From assembly GCF_963082655.1 (NCBI RefSeq), contig NC_081553.1:189301619-189365618 (forward strand): a DNA stretch of 64,000 bases. The letters run 5' to 3'. Source of the DNA: Stomoxys calcitrans. Lineage: Eukaryota > Arthropoda > Insecta > Diptera > Muscidae. A program made the position numbers and the translations under genes. A model generated the notes under the pieces. The model was not told the origin of the DNA and ran no database searches. It was given only the letters and a program-made list of their open reading frames with translations. Below, in pieces: positions 22,682-33,949 of this stretch (positions are counted from its first letter, which is position 1; each line of letters begins with the position of its first letter).

Positions 22682-23254
22682 CAGTGTTGCCACTAAAGAA
22701 AATTATTTCCTACCAAAATTTAAGAAAAATCCTTTCTAAGCCGACTAAAAGCCGTTTCAGAAGCTCAAGAAACAAAGTTTTCTGTTAAGACTTTCAACAA
22801 TCGGTATGGCCCGAATCATTTTATAACTTGATATAGCTCCCACACAAACCGATCTCCCGATCTGACTTCTTGAGTCCCTGAAATCCTCAGCTGTTGTCTG
22901 ATTGAGCTGAAATTTACACAAGATATTTTGTTAAGACTTCCAACAACCGTGCCAAGTGTGGTTCAAATCGGAATTTAATCGGACATAGCTCCCATACAAG
23001 CCAATCTCCCGATTTGACATCTTGAGCTCCTGAAACCATAATTGTTAGCCGAAATGGCTGAAGTTTTGCACATAGTTTTTTGTTATAATTCCAAAATTCA
23101 TGCTAAGTATTGTTCAAACCAATCAATAACCTGGTCTAGTTCCCAACCAACCGATCCCGCTATTAGACGTCTACGACCCCTAGAAGCTGATTTGGTAGAA
23201 ATTTTGTATGTAGAAATTTCAAGAAGTAGGAATCTACCAAAATCGGCAACACTG
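22682..23254. mobile_element. hAT-like non-autonomous element carrying 153-bp-type units
   Basis: Perfect 10-bp terminal inverted repeats: CAGTGTTGCC at 22682 and GGCAACACTG ending at 23254. They are flanked by an 8-bp target duplication with one mismatch, GTTATAAC at 22674-22681 and GTTATAAT at 23255-23262. Eight-base duplications and CA(G) termini are typical of the hAT superfamily. The interior has no transposase. Instead it holds about three tandem units with landmarks at 22835, 22987 and 23138 (152 and 151 bp steps), of the same kind as the D1 array (GACTTCTTGAG, GAAATTT, GTGCCAAGTGTGGTTCAAAT). Confidence 0.85.
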
Positions 23255-23596
23255 GTTATAATCGCCACGATGTTCCTTATTCAAATGTACCCAAAAGCCA
23301 AATAGTGCACTGCTAAGTAACAAGTACGATAATTTTTAATTTAGAATGTGTCTAGTGAGTAGTTAGCATAGCCTCTTGAGATATCCTACATTTTACTTGA
23401 TTTTTCAGGGTTTCTGAGGCAATAATCAAAGTATATAGCATTTTTCCCTAAAATTATGCTACATACAATTTCCATGAAAGTATGCTTCATTTTTTTTCGA
23501 ATTAAGTACAGATTAAACCAGATATTAAAGATTTGAAATTCCAGCTTCATTTTGCGCTATGGGCTCAATGACCAGCTTCTTTATTTTCCTTCATTT
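23255..23596. other. Unique sequence with a diverged copy of the 20.4-kb module
   Basis: 23368-23540 is a diverged copy of 20385-20575. Shared order: CTTGAGATAT.C.ACATT, TTTTTCA.GGTTTCTGAG, a motif copy, GCCCTAAAA/CCCTAAAATTATGC, TGAAA.TATGCTTCA and a final ATTAAGTACAGA. No gene seen. Confidence 0.7.
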
Positions 23597-23760
23597 TTAT
23601 ACCAACCACCATAGGATGCAGGGTATGCTAGTTTACTAATTTCGTTTGTAACACTTCAAAATATTGATGTGGGACCCAATAGGGTGTATATATACTTGAT
23701 CGTCTTGATATTCCAAGCGGATCGAGCCACGTCCTTTCGTCCGTCAGACTGGCCTTTAGC
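23597..23760 (+). mobile_element. DINE-like core-side terminus fragment
   Basis: TTTTATACCAACCACCATAG, a GGGTATGCTAG segment, the core (GTATATATACTTGATCGTCT) and a short CGTCCGTCAGACTGG tract. No array follows. Confidence 0.8.
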
Positions 23761-23886
23761 TCAATGACCATCCGTCTGTACAATTAAGTACAACTGTGCT
23801 TTTCAAAAAGGTTCATTTTCTGTAAACTTTTAGCAGAACGCATAGTGATGGATTTCCAATAAAAGGCTCTGCCGAACTTGACACAT

Positions 23887-23995
23887 TTTTATACCCTATA
23901 CTATAGAATGCGGGTATACTACAATAATTTCGTCATTCAGTTTGTTACACATCGACATATTAATCTGAGACCCAACAAAGTATATAAAAAAACAC
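23887..23995 (+). mobile_element. Second DINE-like core-side terminus fragment
   Basis: TTTTATACCCTATACTATAG, CGGGTATACTA, AATTTCGTCATTCAGTTTGT and CAACAAAGTATATA, truncated before the core by the mariner remnant. Confidence 0.8.
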
Positions 23996-24058
23996 ACACA
24001 TAAAATTCAGAAAAAATCATGAAATCTTTATTTGAATCGATAGTACGGTCCGTATAAT

Positions 24059-24640
24059 TTAATCTTTGAAGGTTATTTCATGCAACTGTTGACCGTGACT
24101 GCGCCTCAAATGGTCCATCCACATAGTCCAATTTTGGCATACTCTTTCCAACATTTCCTCCGGTATCTCTCGAATAAATGCTTCAATGTTGGCTTGAGCT
24201 TCAACAAAAAAGTTGTCTAAAGGTGTTAAATCGCACTATCTAGGCTGCCAATTGACCGGTCCCGAACGTGTAATAAAATCTTCACCCAACTCACCTCTCA
24301 TCAAGTCCATTTTTATTCGTGCTCTGTGGCATGGGGTACCGTCTTGTTGAACCACATGTCATGCAAGTCAAGCTCTTGCATTTTGGGGGAAAAAAAGTTG
24401 ATATCATACCATGGTAGCGCTCCCCATTCACAGTTACGTAACGATTCGCATAATCTTTGAAGAAGTACGGTCCAATGATGCCACCAGCCCATAAACCACT
24501 CCAAACTGTGACTTTTTCTGGATGCATTGGTAGCTCTTGCAATGCTTTTGGCTGATCTTCACTCCAAAATCGACAATTCTGCTCATTAACGTTACCATTG
24601 ATCCAAAAATGAGCTTCGTCGCTGAAGAAGAAGCACGAGA
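24059..24640 (-). pseudogene. mariner transposase, C-terminal remnant
   Basis: Minus-strand frames match the catalytic part of mariner (IS630/Tc1/mariner) DDE/D transposases. The first catalytic Asp is in FFSDEAHFWINGNVNEQN. The segment ALQELPMHPEKVTVWSGLWA and GGIIGPYFFKD follow. A frameshift in a T/C run near 24390 moves the frame, and the second Asp can be read as QQDG in another frame. The third Asp is in CDLTPLDNFF, preceded by a stop, after which about 20 residues are missing. The C terminus (REIPEEMLERVCQNW...) ends at a TAA at 24059-24061. The N-terminal DNA-binding half is absent. Non-functional. Confidence 0.93.
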
Positions 24641-24699
24641 GGAACTTCTTAACAGATCTCATATTTTGATAATAAAATTCATATTATACGTATTGCAGA

Positions 24700-25305
24700 A
24701 TTAAAAAAACCGCCCCCGACTGTCGCAGATCTATCAACGAGATAGCTGGACACCTGTTGTGGGTTTCGGCCACAGATTTATCCCAAGGAATGGTAAAGCA
24801 GACGAGCTTTCGAGACTTGGAACTGCCTTACACATTCCAGGGGAACTGGAATCTGACGGCAAGTAAGCTATGTCAGGAGCAGGCCCGAAAGGCAACGAAT
24901 AACACATGGTCACAAAGTGGGGGTTGTGGACACGTTGGTTAGTCGTTGTGTCCGTCATGACAGGTCACTGTCTAATCGGAAGACTTGCTGACAGACTGAA
25001 GGTTGGCAGTAACGACTTTTGCAGAAGTTGTAAGGACATCGAAGAAGAAAAGACTATAGAACACCTTCTGTGTGTGTGTCCCGCACTGGCAGTCAGAAGG
25101 AGTTCCACTTTATGTTCTCGTTTCTTTGAAAACTTGTGTGATTGAGCTGGTGTGAATTCACAAGTTTTTGGACTTTTTAAAGCGATTGGTTGGTTGAACG
25201 GCAGGAACTAGAAGGCATCCTCTTTCTCCTCTTCCTGTGGTATCCCAATGGACGCAATCGTCTAAGTAAGTCTGATGGCAGACTGTCACTTAAACCTAAC
25301 TTAAA
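24700..25305 (+). pseudogene. NL-B retrotransposon 3' fragment, copy 2
   Basis: Starts in the RNase H C-terminal part (CRRSINEIAGHL..., decayed) and runs through NGKADELSRLGTALHIPGEL into the C-terminal domain, where 24906-25145 reads in one frame. A clear finger (NDFCRSCKDIEEEKTIEHL then LCVCPAL, that is C-x2-C-x10-H-x4-C) is followed by RFFENLCD. The tail after ACTGTCACTTAAACCTAACT marks the 3' end. A stop interrupts the frame at about 24942. It lies just right of the mariner remnant. Confidence 0.85.
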
Positions 25306-25499
25306 TCTATAAATAGATAAACAGATTCAGGTTTTAGTCACTAGAGTTAACAAATTACACACGATTGGGTTAAAATGAATATGTAGTGAACTTCTATGGC
25401 CTCCGACATCAACATAAAATCCCAACCTGATAGCTCCACAAAAGGAAATAAAGTCCTTATTAACCGATGTCGAGAAATGTGTTTTGACAGTCTTCAATT

Positions 25500-27720
25500 T
25501 GTATACCCCAACACCACTACTGCGGTATTATAACTTAGTGCATTTGTTTGTAACACCCAAAAGGAAGAGAGATAGACCCATTGATAAGTATAGCGATCGA
25601 CTAAGAATCACTTTCTGATTCGATGTAGCCATGTCCGTCTGTCTGTCTGCCCATCTAAATTTGTGTACAGGTTGTAGGTCACAGTTTTCATCCGATCGTC
25701 TTCAAATTTGGTACGGGCATGTTTTTCGGCCTAAAGACAAAACCTATTAAAATTGGCAAAAATCGGTTCAAAGTTAGATATAGCTCCCATCTATATTTTC
25801 GTCCGGTTTGCAGTAATAATGCAACAAAATAGTCATTTCTTAACCGATTTTCCCGAAATTAGGCAGAAAGGATTTTCTTATGACTCTCAACATTACTGGT
25901 GTATTTCATAAAAATCGGTTCAAATTTAGATATAGCTCTCGTATATATATATCGCCCGATTTTCACTCCTAGAGCCACTGCAAGAGCATTTATTGAACAA
26001 TCTTCCCAAAACTTTGTAGAACGCTTTATTCGACTACTATCACAATATCTAAGAAGTTTGCTCGAAATCGGTTCAGATATCAATATAGCTCCTATATATA
26101 TGTTCGTCCGATTTTGATAAATATTGCAATAAAGTGCTTATTTGTAACCCGATTCTCTCGAAATTCGGCAAGAAAGATTTTTTTTATGACTCTCAACATT
26201 ACTGGTGAATTTCATAGAAATCGGTTTAGATTTAGATATAGCTGACATATATATATATATATATCGCCCGATTTTCACTTCTATGGTCATTGCAAGCGCA
26301 TTTATTGACCAATCTTCTCAAAACCTTGTACAACGATTTCCCCAAGACTTCCACAATATATGAGAAGTTTGCTCGAATGCTGGTGAATTTCATAAAAATC
26401 GGTTCAAATTTAGATATAGCTCTCGCGTATATATATCGCCCGATTTTCACTCCTAGAGCCACTGCAAGATCATTTATTGACCAATCTTCCCAAAACCTTG
26501 TACAACGATTTCCCCCAAGACTTTTACATAAGAAGTTTGCTCGAAATCGGTTCAGATATAGATATAGCCCCCATATATATGTTCGTCCGATTTTGAGAAA
26601 TATTACAATAAAGTGCTCATTTGCTAACCGATTCTCTAGAAATTCGGCAGAAAGGATTTTCTTATGACTCTCAACATTACTGGTGAATTTCATAGAAATC
26701 GGTTCAAATTTAGATATAGCTCTCGTGTATATATATCGCCCGATTTTCACTCCTAGAGCCACTGCAAGAGCATTTATTGACCAATCTTCCCAAAACTTTG
26801 TAGAACGCTTTTTTCGACTACTACCACAATATTTGAGAAGTTGGCTCGAAATCGGTTCAGATATCAATATAGCACCCATATATATGTTAGTCCGATTTTG
26901 ATAAATATTGCAATAAAATGCTCATTTGTAACCCGATTCTCTCGAAATTCGGCAAGAAAGATTTTTTTATGACTCTCAACATTATTGGTGAATTTCATAG
27001 AAATCGGTCCAGATTTAAATATAGCTGTCATATATATAGCCCGATTTTCACTTTTATGGTCACTCCAAGCTCATTTATTGACCAATCTTGCCAAAATTTT
27101 GTACAGCGCTTTCCCCAATGACTACCACAATATCTCAGAAGTTCGCTAGAAATCGGTTCAGATTTAGATATATCTCCTATATATATGTTTACCAGATTTG
27201 AACTAATATTGCAATAAAGTGGTCATTTGTTAACCGATTTTCTCGAAATTGGGCAGGAAGGATTTTTTCATGTCTTCTAATTTTACTGTTGAAATTCATA
27301 GAAATCGGTTCAAATTTAGATATAGCTGCTATATATATATCGCCCGATTTTTACTTCTATGGTTATTGCAAGCGCATTTATTGACCAATCTTACAAAAAT
27401 TATGCACAACGCTTTCCTCGATTCCTATCACAATATCTAAGAAGTTTGATCAAAATCGGTTCAGATATAGATGTAGCTCCCATATATATGTTCATCAAAT
27501 TTTGGCTGATTTGCAAATAATGTTGTCATTTGTCAGCCGTATTTATTACAGTTTGAACATATTTGCTCGAAATTTGATATGGATTGTCTAGTAACCCATC
27601 TGAAAACATCCGCCGAGGTCCATCATAATTGGTTCAGAATTAGATATAGCTCCCACTTTGTACCTATAGTGTAGGTGTAGGATATTATAAAGTCGGCACC
27701 GCCCGACTTTTGCCCTTCTT
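25500..27720 (+). mobile_element. D4 DINE-like element, near full length
   Basis: Starts TATACCCCAACACCACTACT with a degenerate core (GATTCGATGTAGCCATGTCC) and (GTCY)n (CGTCTGTCTGTCTGCC, about 25638). The array alternates two unit types: one with CTCGTATATATATCGCCCGA, the other with CCCATATATATGTTCGTCCG. Steps are mostly 151-153 bp (26566, 26718, 26871, 27023; 27172, 27324, 27475), with some irregular steps (163, 143, 178) where units have recombined. Ends with GGTGTAGGATATTATAAAGT and the hairpin AAGTCGGCACCGCCCGACTT. The 215-codon open frame 26232-26879 (-) is array read-through. Confidence 0.9.
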
Positions 27721-27829
27721 ACTGGTTTATATATTTAGTTGAAATTCGATACATGGAGTACACATATGGCCTCTTAGGTAAGTTTAGGTTACACTCACTT
27801 AGACTAGATGGACCCACTTAGACGATTTT

Positions 27830-27970
27830 TGGCTATTGTGAAAGCACAGTAACGAAAGTCCAAGCCTCTGGTGGGAAACGAACCCACGAATGCCGAGCAC
27901 ACTTCCAACTAGGCGACCACTGATGCCCTCTCACTACCACATAAATGACGCACCCATACAAAATTCTATT
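27830..27970 (-). mobile_element. SINE-B (different tRNA-like head)
   Basis: On the minus strand, GTGGTCGCCTAGTTGG (an A-box-like TCGCCTAGTTGG, one mismatch to the TRGCNNAGYNGG consensus) is followed after about 30 nt by GGTTCGTTTCC (B-box-like, one mismatch), then CACCAGAGGCTTGGACTTTC. The spacing fits a tRNA-derived pol III promoter. Only one copy is present here, so the body and ends are uncertain. Confidence 0.6.
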
Positions 27971-30900
27971 CGATCGGATTTCTGGAGGCCCAGGACATTC
28001 TTTGTCATATTTACTGTAGATATTCTCCATAGATACTGATACCTAATATGGAGAAAATCTAACAAAATTTGGGCAAAGTCGCCCTTTAAAAACAATAGAT
28101 CGATTATAGTACTTTAACTTACAAGACGGTTGATATTTCCCAAAATTTGGCACGATAATTTTTGTTGTACCTCCTATTTTCGTGAAAATATATTTCTGTC
28201 CCTAAATGCTCCCTAAATTATGCTACAGTTATTTTCCTTAATGTTTTCTAAAGACACCCCCCAAAAATAGGCTTTATACAAATCTTCTTTTAAATTTGTC
28301 CTCCTTAGAGATCTTTAAAATAAACATTAATATTTCTTCAAGAAATTTGGGGTTTGCTTTTGCTTGTTTACTTCTTATTTAGATTATCGCTGTGTTCATT
28401 TTCTATCTTTAGGTAAATGCTTAGCAAAATGTCCTTCAGTTTTTTTTTTTTTGCCGGGTGGTTTATATTTTTGAGAGTAGCTTGGTGGAAAAGGAAGAAC
28501 ATTTATTTTATTTTTTCTTTCTTTCTTTGCTTGAGATTCTACATTTGCTTTTGTTTTCCGGGATTTCTAATTTTCACTTTACTAGGCTGTTTTTCTGTGC
28601 TATTTCTGTTTGTGTTAATTATTTTCTTTTTTTCACTTCCATTTATATGAGGGTCACCATAAAGAAAAATGATTTTGCCCTTTTCATGGGCATTTTTTTC
28701 TAGGAATGTTACTTATAAATTGAGCTTTAATTTTAATCCTTTCTTTCGTTGGTCATTGGCTTTTGAAAAAAGGTACCTAAGAATTAAGATTATTTAGCCT
28801 TGGACTTTAATTAAATTTTGTTTAGTTTTTTTTTTTTTTTGCCCATGCAGGCACTTGGTAATTCCTATAAAGCGAACATTTTTTTATCTCACCTTTTTTT
28901 CCCAGCTGCTTTTACTCCTGGGTGATTTATGGTGTCACCACAGAAAAAATCTATAAATTATTGTGTTAATTCCTTAAATTAGCCACTTTTCTTTATTTTG
29001 TGGTTTAGCCTTAAGGTAGGCTTTAGTTTTGTGCCATATATTTTAATTTATTTATTTTGCAAGACCATCTTGACTGTTGGTTATTTGTTGGCATTGCTTG
29101 GCGGCGTCTGCTACGTTTTTGCTTTGTGCTTTACCAATGACATATTTATCCCAAAAGTATGCTTTATTATTTTCCGTTTTGTTTTTTCTTTTTTTCTTTT
29201 GTTGCCTTGGCTTTAGGCTGTGATTTATTAAGTTTTAATATGCTAACGTTGATTTATTTTTTGTTTAGCCTTGTTTTTGCGATGCTCTTTTGCTACGTGT
29301 TTTACGTGTCCTAATATAGGCTATGAGTTTTTTTTTTTTTTTGGTGTGGTTTCGTGTTTTTTTTCACTTCGTTTCTTTTGAAGCTGGTATTACTTTTGTT
29401 GGCTAACAATTTGTTATGCTGTGGTTTGAGCTGACATCTTTGACGTTGGTATGCATAAAAGGTCTGCCTATTATGACAATTTTGTTTGGAATATATGTTG
29501 AAAGTTGAAACTGGGATATTCACTTTTTATGCTAACTTGGATTGGAGTTTGTTACCAAGGAGAGGGGATATTTCTGTTTTAAATTTCCATAACTTTCAAT
29601 GCTTTATGATTTTAAAGATACTTTTTTCTCGTTTTGTTGGATTTTTGTTTGTTTTTTTAAATTAAATTTATTATTCATACAGCTCCCTTAAAGTATGCAA
29701 CACTTTTTTATTTTTATTGCTATTTTCCAAGTATGGTTCACTTTTTATGTTTTTTTTTTCTTTCTTTAAATGTATTACATTTTATTATCTTTTTGTTGAT
29801 TATTTCCTTTGTCTAAATGCCCCTTTCTGCCATATTTTAACTTTAATGTCGTAAATGTTAAACTTTGAAGAGCCTTACAGTAGTCTTCATTTATTTCTCC
29901 AAGTGCATTTTAAATGTATGACTTTCTGGCTAATTTACTTTGGCTTTTATTGGCCTTTTGTCGTATATATCTTTTTAATGCAGACATTAAATACCATATA
30001 TTTTAATTATAAATGATCCTGAAAGTAGGCTTTTATTTTTTCTGTGATATTCCTCTGTTTTCATTTTAACGGGCTTTTTTACAATTCTTACAAAGCATAA
30101 CATTCCATTATAATAATAAAAACGCAGCCTTTTAAAATTCTTTGCTGTGTGTTTTTATCAGTTATTTATGGAGGCGCCTTAAAGTATGCATTTATTTTTG
30201 TTTGCTCTATGTTGTATGCTTTTTTATTAGACTCTAGCATTTGAAAGCATTTTAGGGTCATTTATGATACATTTTACTCACAATCACAAACGAACACACA
30301 CGCACACACATAAATGAAAACAAAACACTTGTTTCACCCACTCATACACTTGAAGATTTCTTTGCACACTCTTATGGCAATACATGTATGTTTACCACCA
30401 CATGTGACTGTGTGTGTGTGACTATATGCTTTGTTAGCTTCAAGTGGCAATGTACCCTAAATAGAGTATAACACCAGCAGCTGTATGCCTTGTATTTTAT
30501 TCAGATTTTAATTTATGCACGACCACTCTTCGTTTGTTTGGTAGGTTTTGGTTTGGTTGGTTCTTTTTTCGGTTTTCTACCCGGAAAATCTAACGTTAGC
30601 CACAAAAGCTTTAGCACTAAACATTAGACAGGTCCAACCAAAACCATAATGCAAAAAATTTTCTATGTGCCACAAAGTCGGTAGGCAACATTAGGCCATG
30701 GAAAAAAGCAGTTAGGATTTCCTTTGGCTTTCCTCTTGTTTTCGTGCACTTTGGCTTACTCAACGATTAGGATTTTCGTTCTATTTTCTTTGATGTAGGT
30801 CCGAATGAATGTTATCGCGGCTTTTTGTTTTCTACCCCACCAAGTAAACAAGGCGGAACATGAAAATTCACAAGTACTTCACTATTCTTGGCTGTTTAGG

Positions 30901-32660
30901 ATTTTATTTTTTAATCTTTCACTACCGTTTCTTTTCTTTAGAATTCCCTCAAAATATTTTGCTTTCATTTTCTTGGCAATTTTTGTTTTGCTTTCTTTTG
31001 TTTTGTCGACACACCAAAAACAATCTGCTTATTAAATTTTATTATTTTTTTTTATTATTTTCTATTCTCCATATTCTAAAGAAAAGAATTTGCCGTTCGC
31101 GTTTTTTTGTTTTGTTTCACGAGGGTTGTTAGCCCTTACGAAAGTTGCGTTACGTACGAGTTTATGCCAACGACTGAGGCTACAGACATCGTTCTCAAGT
31201 ACACCACCATAACAGCAGCGACAGCAGCAGGACATACAGGTTCTTGTGTCCCAGCAAACTCGTTTCGACGTTTCACTATGTGGATGCCATTCCTGTAAAA
31301 TAACTCTTTGAGGCGACTTCGCCGCAAGGAGTACTGCGCAAAATCCTCACTTTCATGTACCACATTTCAGGAGTTTGGTATCCTTTTGGGGCTTTTTGGG
31401 AGTATAGTTTTGGCAGCTGGACCAAATTAAGGATAATTCTAAAATTAACTTTTCCCACAGAGAAAAGAAACAGCTGATTTTGACATTTGCTACTAAGATT
31501 CTCAATTCTTTTGGTTTCTACTTTGTAAAGCATTATTAACAAGTGAGACCAAGGAGAGAAGTTAAGGTTCTAGCTGCTTAAACAGAGAGTGTGAGAGTCA
31601 GTTTTGTGGTGTCTAGTGTGGTGAGAAAACAGAAAATTTTATATTGTCAAAGGTTATGGTAGGCAAAGGATGTGTAGAGTAACCATAATAAGTTGGAAAA
31701 ACAAAAAACTCATTAACCTTTAAAAATTCATAAAAATTACTTAAAATTAAAGATGAATTTTTTGAAAAAAACTTAAATTTTTTCTTATTCCAATTCCTAA
31801 AAAAAATTATTTAAAAAAAAGTAAAAATTTCGCAAAAGCCTTTTTAAATAATTTAATTTAATTTTAAATTCATTATTTATTATATTTTGATTTGGTTTGT
31901 TTTTTTATACACAACTTACTTCTAAAATCCTTTCCCTCTCCTTGAAAATTCTTGTTTCCTTGTTTTCGCTTATCCCAAGTCATATCACACACATGTGATT
32001 TTGCCTTTTATTGATTTTGTTCTCTATCAGCTTCATTATCTTCTTATCATAATTTCAAATAGCTTGCCGAGATTTCTTTTTCATTATGACCTACACATGC
32101 ATACATACATACTTAAATACATACATGAGTATGTATATACTTATGGTGGGAGCACTACCACAAGTTTTTGTTTATATTTTCCCTTTACTTAATGTGCTCC
32201 TAAAAGTATGCAATAGTTTTTCATTTTCCAAATTTCTCTTTGGCTTTCTGAGATAAGAAAGGCAAAATTTAGATGAGCTAACTAAAATAATTTCTTTTTT
32301 CCTATGCCCAAGCAATTAAAATCCAAAGTATTCTCTAAAATATTAAGAGAAATTTAACGAAACGATTTAAAAAAAATACAAAATAATCTCTGAGCTTAAG
32401 AGAAAAATTATAAAAACATGTATTATCTAAATATTTTTATTGATAAAATGCTACAATTTGCAAATATACTGCTTGTTACCTAAAAGTAGGCAACAATTTA
32501 TTGTATATCTCTCTTAGAGTGATAAGTTTGACTTTGTGGATTGTAATGCTCTTTTCATTCGGAATATTAGCATTAAAGATTTCATCAAAATAAAGCGGAA
32601 ATAAAAATAAGACTAAGACACCACCAACCCCAGAATCTGGGTAGTCAGCTAAACAGGATA
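27971..32660. other. Unique T-rich sequence with many copies of the recurrent motif
   Basis: No repeat family and no convincing gene. Long T tracts (28441, 28820, 29331). The recurrent motif occurs in + orientation at about 28211, 28257, 29008, 29149, 29309, 29685, 30018, 30175, 32196 and 32476. A GC-balanced patch at 31100-31380 differs in composition from its surroundings and could be a small exon or 5' UTR. The open frame there (31136-31363, -) has no family I recognise. Confidence 0.55.
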
Positions 32661-32661
32661 T

Positions 32662-32950
32662 CCACCGTGGCGCAGAGGTTAGTGACGCCGAACGCCTGGG
32701 TTCAAATCCCGGCATGAACATCAGAACAATTTTCTGTGTTGGTCATCCCCTTACTAATTCTGTCTACATTTGTGAGGTGTCCTGCTATTTTAAAACTTCT
32801 CTACTAAGTGGTGTCGCTATGCGGCACGCCTTTGGGACTCGGTATAAAAAAGAAGGCCTCTTATCAGCGAGCTTAAAACAATAATCAGACTGCACTCATT
32901 GATATGAGAGTATAATCGTCTGTTCCTTAGTGGAATGTTAATGGGAAATT
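32662..32950 (+). mobile_element. SINE-A copy 3
   Basis: Starts CCACCGTGGCGCAGAGGTTA, with A box TGGCGCAGAGG and B box GGTTCAAATCC (one change). Then the family body (TGTGAGGTGTCCTGCTATTT, GTGGTGTCGCTATGCGGCAC) and a tail CTTAGTGGAATGTTAATGG. Confidence 0.9.
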
Positions 32951-33219
32951 CAGTAGTTGTAGTCAATTAATATAGGCGGAATATGTGGGACGGTGAACTC
33001 CTTCGCTTAAATCCACTTGCGACTATGGTAATGGCACAGATCTCTGCTTTAAGGACCGAACGCCCATTTGGCACACTCAGCGACTTACTGATAAAGAAAA
33101 AATCGGAGTAGACCACCAATCCCGGTACTGACATCATCTTGTAGCCTTGCTCTTATCGTCCTTAAAGACAGCAACTGCCTCCCAAGCCTGTCTTTTGGAA
33201 GAAAAAAAATCCATTAGAA
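32951..33219. other. Unclassified sequence
   Basis: GC-balanced but with no recognisable frame or repeat. It lies between SINE-A and NL-D and may be an unrecognised retrotransposon part. Confidence 0.35.
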
Positions 33220-33760
33220 CTAATCTGAGTTCAGTCTTAGTACCAGATAGTCTGAAACTACCCACCCCAGTATACCTTGACGTCTAAAGTTATCATAATG
33301 GAACTGTTGCCGTAGCCATCCTCCTTCAGCATGCCAAGCTCCCTTCGTTTGGGCGCAACTATGGTGGCACAGTTCCCAACATGGACCCCAACATAACTTC
33401 AAAGCTGACTGCGGTGTGAATTTCAATACCTGCGTAGATTCAATACAAACCAGTCCTACGACCTCCACGAGCTTCCTTGTACGAGTTCACCCACCTACAG
33501 CCTTCCACCACACCACATATGTCAGCACTTATATCACAAATCTGACAGCAGTTTGAATCTCGAAGTTTTCTTAATTTCAATGTAGGCCATTCTTTGGACA
33601 CTCTCAAACTCCCTGGTTCGACTTCTCCTCCCATTCATAGCCTTCCACCATACCAATGCCCAATATTTACGCAATGATCTCACAACGGCCCTATGCATCC
33701 AGTTAACCATCCTAGCGTTAATTTCCCACTTTCTGTAGAAGTGAATGTCACTTGCGGCTA
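33220..33760 (-). pseudogene. NL-D-like reverse transcriptase C-terminal fragment
   Basis: The minus strand encodes HFYRKWEINARMVNWMHRAV, then VRSLRKYWALVWWKAMNGR and FESVQRMAYIEI. This is the post-catalytic segment of non-LTR reverse transcriptases, where families show VRP.L.YGA.VWW and a VQR motif. Frames break by 33500, and the downstream part (33220-33500) has no clear match. A duplicated phrase CAGCCTTCCACCACACCACA / TAGCCTTCCACCATACCA occurs at about 33498 and 33639. No catalytic motif is left. Confidence 0.6.
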
Positions 33761-33949
33761 TCACAAAGTCATAGGAACACGACGAGTTGCAGCAGCTCGC
33801 CGGACATTTCCATTGCATCCCCTGATCTCCTGAGTGTCGCCCATCATCGCCCGACCACCCAACTTCATAACCTCCGAGCACCGGACGCTTATAAATCAAA
33901 AGAAGGCCGTTTGGGTTGGTTTCAGAGAGTACACCATCCGCCGCACAGT
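33761..33949. other. Junction sequence between NL-D and NL-A
   Basis: GC-rich sequence with overlapping frames on both strands but no identifiable domain. Probably continues one of the flanking retrotransposon fragments. Confidence 0.35.

Noticed and set aside
26232..26879. 215-codon minus-strand open frame, the longest in the window
   Set aside because: It lies wholly in the D4 tandem array and repeats the same pattern every unit. The 152-153-bp period explains the open frame.
28417..28703. Two phenylalanine-rich + strand frames resembling membrane proteins
   Set aside because: Poly-T DNA gives Phe/Leu-rich frames automatically. There is no codon structure beyond T richness. The same holds for 28998-29216 and 30805-31132.
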